This document shows positions 1-7,638 of a stretch of DNA of 64,000 nucleotides, one piece after another (within the stretch, counting starts at the first letter, position 1; the number at the start of each line of letters is the position of its first letter). This DNA is from Claveliimonas bilis (GTDB taxonomy: Bacteria; Bacillota; Clostridia; Lachnospirales; Lachnospiraceae). The position numbers were made by a program, and so were the translations under genes. The stretch spans positions 2,108,001-2,172,000 of the forward strand of contig NZ_AP027742.1 of assembly GCF_030296775.1 (NCBI RefSeq). The letters are read 5' to 3'. The notes beneath the pieces are model-generated. The model did not search any database and was not told where the DNA came from. It was given only the letters and a program-made list of their open reading frames with translations.

Positions 1-402
1 CGCCACCGGATCTGTTACTGCTGTATAAATAACCGGAATATCTGTATCCATTGCTGCATTGTATGCGCTCTGAGCAGTAGGCGTTGCAATGGCGCATATC
101 ATATCCACCTTGTCAGAAACGAAAGTATCGGATATCTGACTTGCCGTCCCCATATCTGCCGCTGCATTTTTGTAGTCCACCGTAAGATTTTCTCCTTCAA
201 CGATTCCTTCCTCTTCCAAGCCCTGTAAGAATCCTTCCCGGCAGTTATCCAAAGAGCCGTGCTCTGCAAACTGTGAAATACCAATGGTATAGCTCTCTTC
301 TCCACTTCCGGAATCTGATGATCCGGAGCTGCCTGCGCATCCTGCCGTCATTGCCATCGTCATTACTGCTGTTAATAATACTGCTACTGTTCTTCTTTTC
401 AT
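1..402 (-). CDS. ABC transporter substrate-binding lipoprotein, TrpX-like (partial, runs off the window)
   Basis: The frame is open from the ATG at 402-400 to the window edge, so only the first 134 residues are seen. The start carries a lipoprotein signal peptide: KRR, a hydrophobic run, then a lipobox ending TAGCAGSS with Cys at about residue 23. The mature part (SYTIGISQFAEHGSLD, then an IPVIYTAVTDP segment near the edge) reads like the ABC_sub_bind family (PF04392), the TrpX/periplasmic-binding group. That family captures an amino-acid-like substrate outside the membrane for a permease and ATPase normally encoded downstream, here outside the window. The gene lies behind a T-box leader with a Trp specifier, so tryptophan or a precursor is the likely substrate. 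Family is fairly sure; substrate is inferred from the regulator. Confidence 0.85.
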   Translation of the reverse strand, partial: MKRRTVAVLLTAVMTMAMTAGCAGSSGSSDSGSGEESYTIGISQFAEHGSLDNCREGFLQGLEEEGIVEGENLTVDYKNAAADMGTASQISDTFVSDKVDMICAIATPTAQSAYNAAMDTDIPVIYTAVTDPVA

Positions 403-472
403 TGTTTTGTTCTCCTTTTCCTTTTTGATTCTTTGCTGTTGTTAGGAGAGAAAATCGTGAAATGAACTTCTT

Positions 473-540
473 CTTCGTGCAAATGCGCATCCCGCCAAGC
501 GTTTTATTTCATGGGGAACGAGGTTTCCTGTCAAATAAAA
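473..540. repeat. Dispersed hairpin repeat, copy A
   Basis: This stretch aligns along its length with 24977-25043. The shared core is TGCGCATCCCGC, followed by GCGTTTTATTT and a hairpin with 18-nt arms (502-519 and 523-540). Read on the plus strand, the arms of this copy pair with three G-U wobbles and one C-C mismatch, whereas copy B is a perfect 17-bp stem. It sits between the T-box terminator and the TrpX-like start codon. Confidence 0.7.
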
Positions 541-824
541 AACCGCCCCAAACCAAAGGTTTGAGGCGGTAATAAACTTTATTATCGCGGTACCACTCAA
601 ATTGACGAAGCGTCCACTTTTCTCATGTACTAACATACACTCCTGATTGATAACGGGTTCGGTTCCCGACAAACCATACTCACCATTCCCGGTTTTCAGG
701 CCGCCCTCGAAAGTCCATTCAACTATCCGTCCGGTACAGCACTTCCACCATCTGCCGCTCTCTTTCACCTTACAATGATAATCTACTTCTCTTTCTCATC
801 GGTTTTGCTTATATGTATCTGATG
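541..824 (-). ncRNA. T-box leader (tRNA-Trp sensing) upstream of the TrpX-like gene
   Basis: On the minus strand the T-box core AGTGGTACCGCG lies at 587-598. Stem I contains the typical GAGAGAGCGG and GGTGGAAG segments (about 745-775). The specifier region reads GAA-TGG-ACTTTCGAG, placing the specifier UGG (Trp) at 717-715. The terminator CCGCCTCAAACC-TTT-GGTTTGGGGCGG (569-543) is followed by a T-run. Uncharged tRNA-Trp would stabilise the antiterminator and switch on the transporter when tryptophan is low. This is established T-box logic; the specifier assignment is read directly from the conserved sequence around it. Confidence 0.93.
543..569 (-). terminator. Conditional terminator of the T-box leader
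   Basis: A 12-bp stem with a TTT loop and one G-T pair is followed on the minus strand by TTTTTTATTTG. It competes with the T-box antiterminator. Confidence 0.9.
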
Positions 825-830
825 GATATT

Positions 831-859
831 ACTTTACCTCTCTCAGATCATTTTGTCAA
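831..859 (-). promoter_or_regulatory. SigA promoter of the T-box/TrpX transcript
   Basis: On the minus strand TTGACA (859-854), a 17-nt spacer and TAAAGT (836-831) precede stem I of the T-box. Predicted start of transcription is near 824. Confidence 0.75.
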
Positions 860-885
860 GACATTTTCCGTTTAAAATTATTTTA

Positions 886-2283
886 TCAGTCATCGATAAC
901 CGGAACAGGGGTTTCATCCCAGGCATCCAGATCATTAATGTACTTCTTCGTTTCACTGGCAATGACATTTGACAACAGAAGAACTGCGATCAAGTTAGGT
1001 ACAGCCATCAAAGCATTCAGGATATCTGCCAGTGCCCATACAACGTCAAGTGCGACAACCGGAGCGATTGCTGCTACAGCAACATAAAGGATACGATATC
1101 CGATAAGTACTTTTTTACCTGCAAAGTATTCTACTGCACGTTCTCCGTAATATGCCCATCCAAGAACTGTTGAGTATGCGAAACAGATAATGCCGAGTGT
1201 CAGAATGATCGGTCCAAGATACGGAATCTGCTGGAATGCTAATGTAGTTAAAACTCCACCGTCCTCGATCTCATCCGCATTAATGTTTGGATTCTTCATA
1301 ACAGAAGTTACAATTACAAGACCGGACATCAGACATACAACTACTGTATCCCAGAAAGTACCTGTGGAAGATACCAGCGCCTGACGAACCGGATTTCTTG
1401 TCTGTGCTGCTGCCGCCGCGATAGGAGCAGAACCCATACCAGATTCATTGGAGAAAAGACCTCTCGCAATACCAAAACGCATTGCAGCCATAATACCTGT
1501 TCCTACAAGTCCGCCTGCCGCTGCTCCCGGAGTAAAGGCCAGTGTACAGATTGTCTTGATTGCCGGAATAATATAGTCATAATTGAAGCCAAGAATAATA
1601 ATACATCCCAGCACATAAAAGATTGCCATAAATGGAACCAGCTTCTCACACACGCTTGCAATACTCTTAATACCGCCGAAAATAACAATCGCAGTAAGAA
1701 CAGCAATTACAATACCAACGATCCATCCCGGAACACCAACGTTTTCTTCCACGATATTGGCAATCGCGTTTACCTGTGTGGCACAGCCGATACCAAAAGA
1801 AGCAAATCCAGCGAAAATCGCAAAGATCATACCAAGAACTTTTCCAAGGCCTTTCCATTTTAACCCTCTGGAAAGTGCATACATGGCACCGCCCTGCATA
1901 CGTCCGTCTTTTGTCTTTACACGGTATTTTACCGCGATCAGAGATTCGGAATACTTTGTAGCAATTCCGAATACACCGGAAAGCCAGCACCAAAGCACAG
2001 CTCCCGGACCGCCAAGAGCAATCGCAGTACCTACACCGACAATATTACCGGTACCGATGGTAGCGGCAAGCGCTGTTGTAAGCGCTCCAAAGTTGGAAAC
2101 CTCTCCTTCTGCATCCGGATCTCTGGTTACAGAAAGCTTAATTCCTTTGCTCAATGTCTTTCTCTGGATAAAGCCAGTACGAATTGTCATGAAAATATGG
2201 GTACCAAATAACAGAATGATCAGCCACCAGCCCCAAATCACAGCATCAATATCATAGATCGCATTACTGATTGTTTCAAACAT
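886..2283 (-). CDS. Alanine/glycine:cation symporter, AGCS family
   Basis: The 465-residue polytopic membrane protein has the AGCS hallmarks: GFIQRKTLSKGIK after the first segment, ALAATIGTGNIVGVGTAI, GGAMYALSRGLKWK, and GIARGLFSNESGMGSAPIAAA. It imports alanine or glycine with Na+ (or H+) across the cytoplasmic membrane. Full family length with about ten membrane segments. The start has an AAGGGGG ribosome site 7 nt upstream. It is monocistronic: its stop at 886 abuts the promoter of the next minus-strand unit. A local promoter (2419-2447) and a stronger promoter with a terminator (2575-2671) lie upstream. Substrate within the family cannot be fixed from sequence. Confidence 0.93.
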   Translation of the reverse strand: MFETISNAIYDIDAVIWGWWLIILLFGTHIFMTIRTGFIQRKTLSKGIKLSVTRDPDAEGEVSNFGALTTALAATIGTGNIVGVGTAIALGGPGAVLWCWLSGVFGIATKYSESLIAVKYRVKTKDGRMQGGAMYALSRGLKWKGLGKVLGMIFAIFAGFASFGIGCATQVNAIANIVEENVGVPGWIVGIVIAVLTAIVIFGGIKSIASVCEKLVPFMAIFYVLGCIIILGFNYDYIIPAIKTICTLAFTPGAAAGGLVGTGIMAAMRFGIARGLFSNESGMGSAPIAAAAAQTRNPVRQALVSSTGTFWDTVVVCLMSGLVIVTSVMKNPNINADEIEDGGVLTTLAFQQIPYLGPIILTLGIICFAYSTVLGWAYYGERAVEYFAGKKVLIGYRILYVAVAAIAPVVALDVVWALADILNALMAVPNLIAVLLLSNVIASETKKYINDLDAWDETPVPVIDD

Positions 2284-2418
2284 AAAATGCCCCCTTCTCT
2301 TCCATTTTGAAATTCCTTTGTGTTTTCTGCTGCTTTTTGCCTTGTTGTTTTGACTTTGTAACGTACCGGTACACGGAAAAGCATTCTCTGATTCCTCTCT
2401 TCCGTATTGTTATTTTCT

Positions 2419-2447
2419 ATTTTACCAAAATTTTCTGAAAATAGCAA
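2419..2447 (-). promoter_or_regulatory. Proximal promoter of the AGCS symporter gene
   Basis: On the minus strand TTGCTA (2447-2442), a 17-nt spacer and TAAAAT (2424-2419). This gives an approximately 130-nt leader in which no known riboswitch was recognised. Confidence 0.6.
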
Positions 2448-2574
2448 GTATCGTTACAACTTTAACATGCAATTGTGTTTCTCTTTCTTCAAGTTATTGA
2501 ATATTTAGTCTCACACCTCATTTCCGCTATATTGCACTTATTTTTACCAAAATATATCTATAATTTTGGCTTTT

Positions 2575-2636
2575 TATGAAAAAAGACGCAGGAAAATCAG
2601 TCCAACAACCTCTTTGCCTGCATCTTTTCAAATATG
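2575..2636 (-). ncRNA. Short terminated transcript: small RNA or attenuated leader of the AGCS gene
   Basis: From the predicted start near 2636 the RNA would be about 60 nt. Arms AAAAGATGCAGG (2628-2617) and CCTGCGTCTTTT (2592-2581) enclose a 24-nt loop, with TTTTTTCAT following. A perfect promoter ending so soon in a terminator fits an attenuator for the symporter or an independent small RNA. No ORF of note and no known riboswitch motif were seen. Confidence 0.55.
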
Positions 2637-2642
2637 GATTGT

Positions 2643-2671
2643 ATTATATGCTTGTCTGACTGTATTGTCAA
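2643..2671 (-). promoter_or_regulatory. Perfect consensus SigA promoter, minus strand
   Basis: TTGACA (2671-2666), a 17-nt spacer and TATAAT (2648-2643) match consensus at all 12 positions. The only thing immediately downstream is an intrinsic terminator, then the AGCS gene 350 nt further on. Confidence 0.85.
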
Positions 2672-2869
2672 GGTATATTTTTTCACTTTTTTATAAAAAT
2701 TTCTTTTTTCTTTGAATATTCATACAGTTACTTTCTGCAATTTTGCCATTTTATTCATTTTTCTTTTCTTCCTGTATGCCCAAAAATTTTTCAGACTTTC
2801 ATCACATTTTATACACATTCTGTTTCTAAAATGAAAAAGAAAAATTTTCTGAAGCGAGGAGGTAGTGCA
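2672..2869. other. A/T-rich gene-free stretch before the Gld-type operon
   Basis: This holds the upstream region of the plus-strand operon. No plus-strand promoter with a good -35/-10 pair was found. A TATACA hexamer near 2810 has only a poor -35. Confidence 0.4.
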
Positions 2870-3940
2870 TTGATCGAAGTGAAAAATCTTGTAAAATGCT
2901 ACGGATCACATACCGCCGTGGATCATCTGAATTTTACGATCAAAAAAGGGCAGATCTATGGTTTTCTCGGTCCAAACGGCGCCGGAAAATCAACAACTAT
3001 GAATATCATGACCGGTTATCTGGGAGCAACGGAAGGAGAAGTTCTCATTAATGGCCACAATATTCTCACAGAGCCTTACAAAGCCAAAAAGGATATCGGT
3101 TATCTGCCGGAACAGCCGCCCCTCTATATGGATATGACCGTTCTGGAATATCTGAAATTTGTTTTCTGTCTGAAGCAGCTTGGCAAAACGTTTCAGGAAG
3201 AGCAGCTTGAGAAGATCATCCGTCTTGTAAAGCTTGGTTCTGTCAGAAACCGTCTGATAAAAAATCTTTCCAAAGGATACCGGCAGAGAGTCGGACTTGC
3301 AGGAGCTTTGGTAGGTTTTCCGGAAATCATTATTCTGGATGAGCCGACAGTCGGGCTTGATCCGCAGCAGATCATTGAGATCCGCCAGCTGATCCGCAGT
3401 CTCGCCACGGACCATACTGTCATTCTCAGTTCACATATTCTCTCTGAGGTGCGGGAAATCTGCGACCATATTATGATCATTTATCAGGGAAAACTGGTGG
3501 CAAGTGATACTCCCGAAAATCTGGAACATAAGATGCAGGGAAATGAGACGATCGAACTCCTTGCAAAGGGGAACTTGTCTTCCGTGAAAGGAGCCGTCGC
3601 CTCTCTTTCATCTGTTCTGGAAGCCGAATATACCGATCCTGATGAAAACGGATGCATCAGCGCGGTATTGACAGTCTCGGGGAAAAAAGATATCCGCGAA
3701 GATATCTTCTGGGCATTTGCTGATCGCAAGCTCCCTCTTCTGCGTCTTGCAAACACCCGGACAACGTTAGAGGATATTTTCCTGGAACTTACCTCAGCGC
3801 CTGAAATCGTCCGGCCAAAAGCCTCTAAAAAATCATCCCCACGAGTACAAAAGAAAACGATTCCAGAGGCTAAGCTGCCGGAATCCAAATCAGAAAATCA
3901 GGAAGAGAACGAGGAGGAGAATGATGAGAGCAATTTATAA
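2870..3940 (+). CDS. ABC transporter ATP-binding protein, GldA-like
   Basis: The start chosen is TTG at 2870, because AGGAGG lies 7 nt upstream; an ATG 39 nt earlier has no ribosome site. The 356-residue product has Walker A GPNGAGKST (34-42), signature LSKGYRQR (about 133), Walker B IIILDEP, and a DUF4162-type domain after the ATPase. The last 45 residues form a charged Lys/Glu/Ser tail not usual in the family. It would energise an ABC-2 type membrane complex with the next three genes, which overlap it or follow within 20 nt. This GldA/GldF/GldG/DUF4340 set is known widely outside gliding bacteria; its substrate in Firmicutes is not established. Confidence 0.88.
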   Translation: MIEVKNLVKCYGSHTAVDHLNFTIKKGQIYGFLGPNGAGKSTTMNIMTGYLGATEGEVLINGHNILTEPYKAKKDIGYLPEQPPLYMDMTVLEYLKFVFCLKQLGKTFQEEQLEKIIRLVKLGSVRNRLIKNLSKGYRQRVGLAGALVGFPEIIILDEPTVGLDPQQIIEIRQLIRSLATDHTVILSSHILSEVREICDHIMIIYQGKLVASDTPENLEHKMQGNETIELLAKGNLSSVKGAVASLSSVLEAEYTDPDENGCISAVLTVSGKKDIREDIFWAFADRKLPLLRLANTRTTLEDIFLELTSAPEIVRPKASKKSSPRVQKKTIPEAKLPESKSENQEENEEENDESNL

Positions 3941-4790
3941 AAGAGAACTGGATTCTTATTTTCATTCCATGATCGGCTATGTATTCATTGCCTTTTTTCT
4001 TGCTTTTACAGGAGTCTATTTTATGGCATATAATCTGACTTACGGATATCCCGTTTTTTCTTATGTGCTAAGCTCCCTTGTATTTATTCTTATGCTTGCC
4101 ATACCGGTGCTCACTATGAAAAGTTTTTCCGAGGACCGCAAAAGCAAAACAGATCAGCTTCTATTGACAGCTCCTGTGTCCCTGGGACAGATCGTAATGG
4201 GAAAATATCTGGCTATGGTAACTGTTTTCCTTATTCCCAACATTGTGTTCTGCCTTTTTCCTCTCGTCATTAAAATACAGGGAAATGCCTATTTTCTGAC
4301 AGATTACAGCGGAATCCTGATCTTTTTTCTCCTTGGATGCGTTTTCATATCTATTGGCATGTTTCTTTCCTCCCTTACAGAAAGTCAGATCATCGCCGCT
4401 CTTTCATCCATCGGCGTACTTTTGATCCTGTATCTCTGGGACGGACTGATCGGATTCCTTCCCTCTTCCGCTCTTTTGAACCTTTTCATCCTTATCGTGA
4501 TATTTACGCTTGTATGCGCCCTTGTCTGGCATCTTACCCGCAATTATATTCTGGGCGGTGTTCTGGAAGTGATCGTGCTTGCCGCATGCATCATTCCCTA
4601 TGCAGTAGATTCCAGCCTTTTTGAAAATCTCCTTCCGGATTTTCTCGGACGCCTGGATCTTACGGCCCCTCTGACAGATGTTGTATCAAATCAGCTTTTT
4701 GACACAAATGGGGTTATTCTGTATCTTTCCATCATCGGACTGTTTATTTTTCTGACGATGCAGTCCATACAAAAAAGACGCTGGAGTTAG
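3921..4790 (+). CDS. ABC-2 type permease, GldF-like
   Basis: The 289-residue protein has six membrane segments, starting with MMRAIYKRELDSYFHSMIGY and then the motif TMKSFSEDRKSKTDQLLLTAPVS, typical of ABC-2 permeases in Gld-type operons. Its start overlaps the ATPase gene by 20 nt, with GAGGAGGAG as ribosome site, so translation is probably coupled. It forms the membrane channel or flippase for the GldA-like ATPase. Substrate unknown. Confidence 0.88.
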   Translation: MMRAIYKRELDSYFHSMIGYVFIAFFLAFTGVYFMAYNLTYGYPVFSYVLSSLVFILMLAIPVLTMKSFSEDRKSKTDQLLLTAPVSLGQIVMGKYLAMVTVFLIPNIVFCLFPLVIKIQGNAYFLTDYSGILIFFLLGCVFISIGMFLSSLTESQIIAALSSIGVLLILYLWDGLIGFLPSSALLNLFILIVIFTLVCALVWHLTRNYILGGVLEVIVLAACIIPYAVDSSLFENLLPDFLGRLDLTAPLTDVVSNQLFDTNGVILYLSIIGLFIFLTMQSIQKRRWS

Positions 4791-4805
4791 GAGGAGCATA
4801 TCACT

Positions 4806-6188
4806 ATGGGTAAAATCAAAAATTTGTTTTCTACTGTTTCATCCCGGCAGGGCAGTTACAGCCTTGCAATGACTGCCGTTGTCATAGGGATTGTTGTTTT
4901 CATTAATCTGATTGCCGGCAGGCTCCCCAGTTCCCTGAAGCAGATTGATATCAGCACTAATAATATTTATGAGATCACAGATACCAGCCGGGATCTTTTG
5001 AAGGATCTGGATAAAGGTGTGGATTTTACGGTTCTTGCCGAAAAGAGCAGCGCCGATGAACGGATTCGGAACTTTATTGAAAAATATGCAGCTCTTTCCA
5101 GCCACATCAATGTGGAATGGATTGATCCGGTTCTTCATCCGTCTGCACTGACAGAATATGAGGCAGAATCTGACACTATCGTTGCCTCCTGTCCTGATAC
5201 GGAAAAGACGACCACTGTTTCTTTCCAGGATATTATCACTTACGATGAAATGTCCTACTATACTACCGGCAGCCTTACAGAGTCTGAATTTGACGGAGAA
5301 GGGCAACTGACAAGCGCTGTGAATTATGTTACCACTGATGTCAGCAAAACCATTTATACGGTGAGCGGGCACGGAGAAAGTTCTCTTCCATCCTCAGTCA
5401 CAGACCTGATGGAAAAATCTTCTTTTACTACAGAGGAGCTGAATCTTATGATGGCCTCCTCCATACCGGAGGACTGCGACCTTCTGCTGTTTTATGCACC
5501 GTCTGCCGACATTTCGGAAGATGAGCTGAATCTTCTTACCTCCTACATGGAAGACGGCGGAAATGTATTTTTTATACAGGGAGAAGATTTGACGGATATG
5601 CCTAATTTTTCTTCTCTGATGGAAACTTACGGTCTTCAGCCGTCCCAGGGGTATATCGCAGATATGCAGCGCTCTTATCAGGGAAATTATTACTATATTT
5701 TCCCGCTGCTTAGTGTATCCGGAGATCTGGCTGAAAATATAGAATCCCAGATGGTGCTCCTTGCCAATGCTCACGGCTTTACAGAAGGAACGCCTGCACG
5801 TGACACCATTACCCTTACTCCTTTCATGACAACCTCATCAAACAGTTACGCTGTGACAGAAGACGGGAACACAGAAGAGGGAAGTTATATCCTGGGGGCT
5901 GCTGCCACAGAAAATGACAGCCGTTTTACAGTCATCAGCTCCTCTTCCATGATCGATGAAACAATTACCAGTCAGTTCACAAACATCGAAAATCTCTCTT
6001 TGTTCATGAATGCCGTTACCGCCAATTTTGATGATGTGGAAAATCTGTCCATTGAGGCAAAAAGTCTGCAGCTCGAAAACAATACGATGCAGTATACCGG
6101 ATTGATAGGCATTGTCGCCATTGTCGGTATCCCTGTCATTTTCCTGATCTATGGACTCTGGCGTTGGATAAAACGCCGAAAAGCTTAA
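4806..6188 (+). CDS. GldG-family ABC transporter auxiliary protein
   Basis: The 460-residue protein has an N-terminal membrane segment (about 19-39), a large extracytoplasmic domain and a C-terminal membrane segment (about 432-454) followed by RRKA. This is the layout of the ABC_transp_aux/GldG family (PF09822). The region near GGNVFFIQGEDLTD resembles the GATase-like fold described for the family. AGGAGGA precedes the ATG. It follows the permease by 15 nt and probably forms the outer part of the transporter. Confidence 0.82.
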   Translation: MGKIKNLFSTVSSRQGSYSLAMTAVVIGIVVFINLIAGRLPSSLKQIDISTNNIYEITDTSRDLLKDLDKGVDFTVLAEKSSADERIRNFIEKYAALSSHINVEWIDPVLHPSALTEYEAESDTIVASCPDTEKTTTVSFQDIITYDEMSYYTTGSLTESEFDGEGQLTSAVNYVTTDVSKTIYTVSGHGESSLPSSVTDLMEKSSFTTEELNLMMASSIPEDCDLLLFYAPSADISEDELNLLTSYMEDGGNVFFIQGEDLTDMPNFSSLMETYGLQPSQGYIADMQRSYQGNYYYIFPLLSVSGDLAENIESQMVLLANAHGFTEGTPARDTITLTPFMTTSSNSYAVTEDGNTEEGSYILGAAATENDSRFTVISSSSMIDETITSQFTNIENLSLFMNAVTANFDDVENLSIEAKSLQLENNTMQYTGLIGIVAIVGIPVIFLIYGLWRWIKRRKA

Positions 6189-6204
6189 AGGAGGGTATAA
6201 AAAT

Positions 6205-7140
6205 ATGGACATGAAAAAGCACCGCACATTGCTGATTCTTCTTGCGCTTTTTGTCATACTCATCCTGATCTTTCTTTTTCTTTCCTTTTATGAAAGGAAG
6301 CAGGAAGAACAAAACGGCGGGGATGACTCTCAAATATCTGTCACAGACATAGAATCCCTCTTAGCTCTTTCCTATACAGACCACAGCGAGGGAACCACCA
6401 TGAGCTTTGCAAAAGACGGAAATACCTGGTATGTCTCCAATGACAGAGATATCCCTCTGACGCAGAGTTATATCGAAACCATGGAAGATACCTTCTGTTC
6501 TCTTACCGCCACCCGGGAAATTTCTGATCCTGATGCCCTCTCTGACTACGGGCTTGAAGATCCTGCCTATACCATCGAACTAACAGATCAGGACGGAACT
6601 CTTACAACTGTTACCATCGGCAATTCTGTAGATGAAGACTACTACCTTGCTGTAAACGGGCAGGAAGATATTCTTTATACGGCAGACTCCTCCATTGTAT
6701 CATCCATGCAGTATGACCTTGATACCATGGTTGCAAAAGATGATGTCCCCTCTATCGGAAGCGGAAACCTTGTACAGGCTGACATTACCGAAAATGGGAC
6801 AACAACAATCTACTCATCTGACAATGACGAACAGACGGAAACTATCTCTACCATTGCCGGCGGATACGGGGCCATGAGTCTGACGGAGCTTGCAAGCTAT
6901 CATGCCGATGCCGAGGAGCTGGCTTCCTTTGGCCTGGATGAAGATTCCAGAATCACAGTGAAACTGACTTACAATGAATCTTCTGAAGAAGAATCTGATG
7001 AGGATCCTCTGACCTTTACGCTGTATATCGGAAATACTACAGACGACGACACCCGCTACGTGCAGGTACAGGACTCTGATCTTGTATATCTGGTAAGCTC
7101 CGGCATTCTGAACAATCTATTAGGCGGCAGTGAAGAATAA
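6205..7140 (+). CDS. DUF4340 domain-containing protein, last gene of the Gld-type operon
   Basis: The 311-residue protein has a short cytoplasmic start, one membrane anchor (about 8-28) and an extracytoplasmic acidic domain. Two DUF4340-like repeats are visible: GLEDPAYTIELTDQDG with TIGNSVDEDYYLAV, and GLDEDSRITVKLTY with LYIGNTTDDDTRYVQV. DUF4340 proteins routinely follow GldG-type genes; their function is unknown. AAAGGAGG precedes the start. The operon ends at the terminator 7173-7229. Confidence 0.82.
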   Translation: MDMKKHRTLLILLALFVILILIFLFLSFYERKQEEQNGGDDSQISVTDIESLLALSYTDHSEGTTMSFAKDGNTWYVSNDRDIPLTQSYIETMEDTFCSLTATREISDPDALSDYGLEDPAYTIELTDQDGTLTTVTIGNSVDEDYYLAVNGQEDILYTADSSIVSSMQYDLDTMVAKDDVPSIGSGNLVQADITENGTTTIYSSDNDEQTETISTIAGGYGAMSLTELASYHADAEELASFGLDEDSRITVKLTYNESSEEESDEDPLTFTLYIGNTTDDDTRYVQVQDSDLVYLVSSGILNNLLGGSEE

Positions 7141-7172
7141 AGCAATGTGCGCTTTCAGACGTATAACAAAAA

Positions 7173-7229
7173 CAGGCAATGTTATCAGAATTGCTAACTG
7201 ACATATTCTGATAACATTGCCTGCTTTTT
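7173..7229. terminator. Bidirectional terminator between the Gld-type operon and the cupin gene
   Basis: A perfect 19-bp stem (7173-7191 with 7205-7223) and a 13-nt loop are flanked by AAAAA on the left and CTTTTTC on the right. It serves both converging units. Confidence 0.92.
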
Positions 7230-7246
7230 CTTTCTATTCTCTACTG

Positions 7247-7591
7247 CTATTTTTTCAGGATCAGGGCTACAAATACCAGATCTTCATCGCCGTTATTCTT
7301 TACTCCGTGTCCGTCGCCGTCCTTGCAGAATGTTACATCTCCGGCTTCAATCGGAACAGCCTTTCCGTTGTCATCGTACATGCCTTTTCCACTTAACACA
7401 TAGTAAGTTTCTGTCTCACCGTGATGCTCATGATGTCCAAGTTCGCAGCCCGGTTTCAGTGTTACGCGGCTGAACATACGGCAGTGCTCGCCCAGCTGCT
7501 CCTCATTCAGCAGCCCTTCCTTCATAATGAAACCGGCACCGCCGTTGGCACGCTCCACAGTAACAACTTCTCTTTCGTTTGCTTTTGTCAT
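7247..7591 (-). CDS. Cupin domain-containing protein
   Basis: A single-domain cupin of 114 residues. Cupin motif 1 is visible as GCELGHHEHHGETETYYVLSG and motif 2 near GDVTFCKDGDGHGVKN, giving the His/Glu metal ligands of the family. Small cupins of this kind are often sugar-binding or metal-dependent enzymes; nothing here fixes the substrate. An AGGAGG site precedes the ATG. It is a single gene ending at a shared terminator. Confidence 0.85.
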   Translation of the reverse strand: MTKANEREVVTVERANGGAGFIMKEGLLNEEQLGEHCRMFSRVTLKPGCELGHHEHHGETETYYVLSGKGMYDDNGKAVPIEAGDVTFCKDGDGHGVKNNGDEDLVFVALILKK

Positions 7592-7638
7592 GATTCATGT
7601 CCTCCTTTTTACTGTCCTTATTTTACCACACCCGGACA

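Noticed and set aside
442-768. Minus-strand frame of 108 codons within the T-box leader
   Set aside because: The sequence is explained by the conserved T-box RNA; its codons include the specifier and terminator.
2284-2412. Possible glycine riboswitch in the AGCS leader
   Set aside because: A GGAAGAGAGG stretch first suggested it, but the conserved core and tandem aptamer layout are absent.
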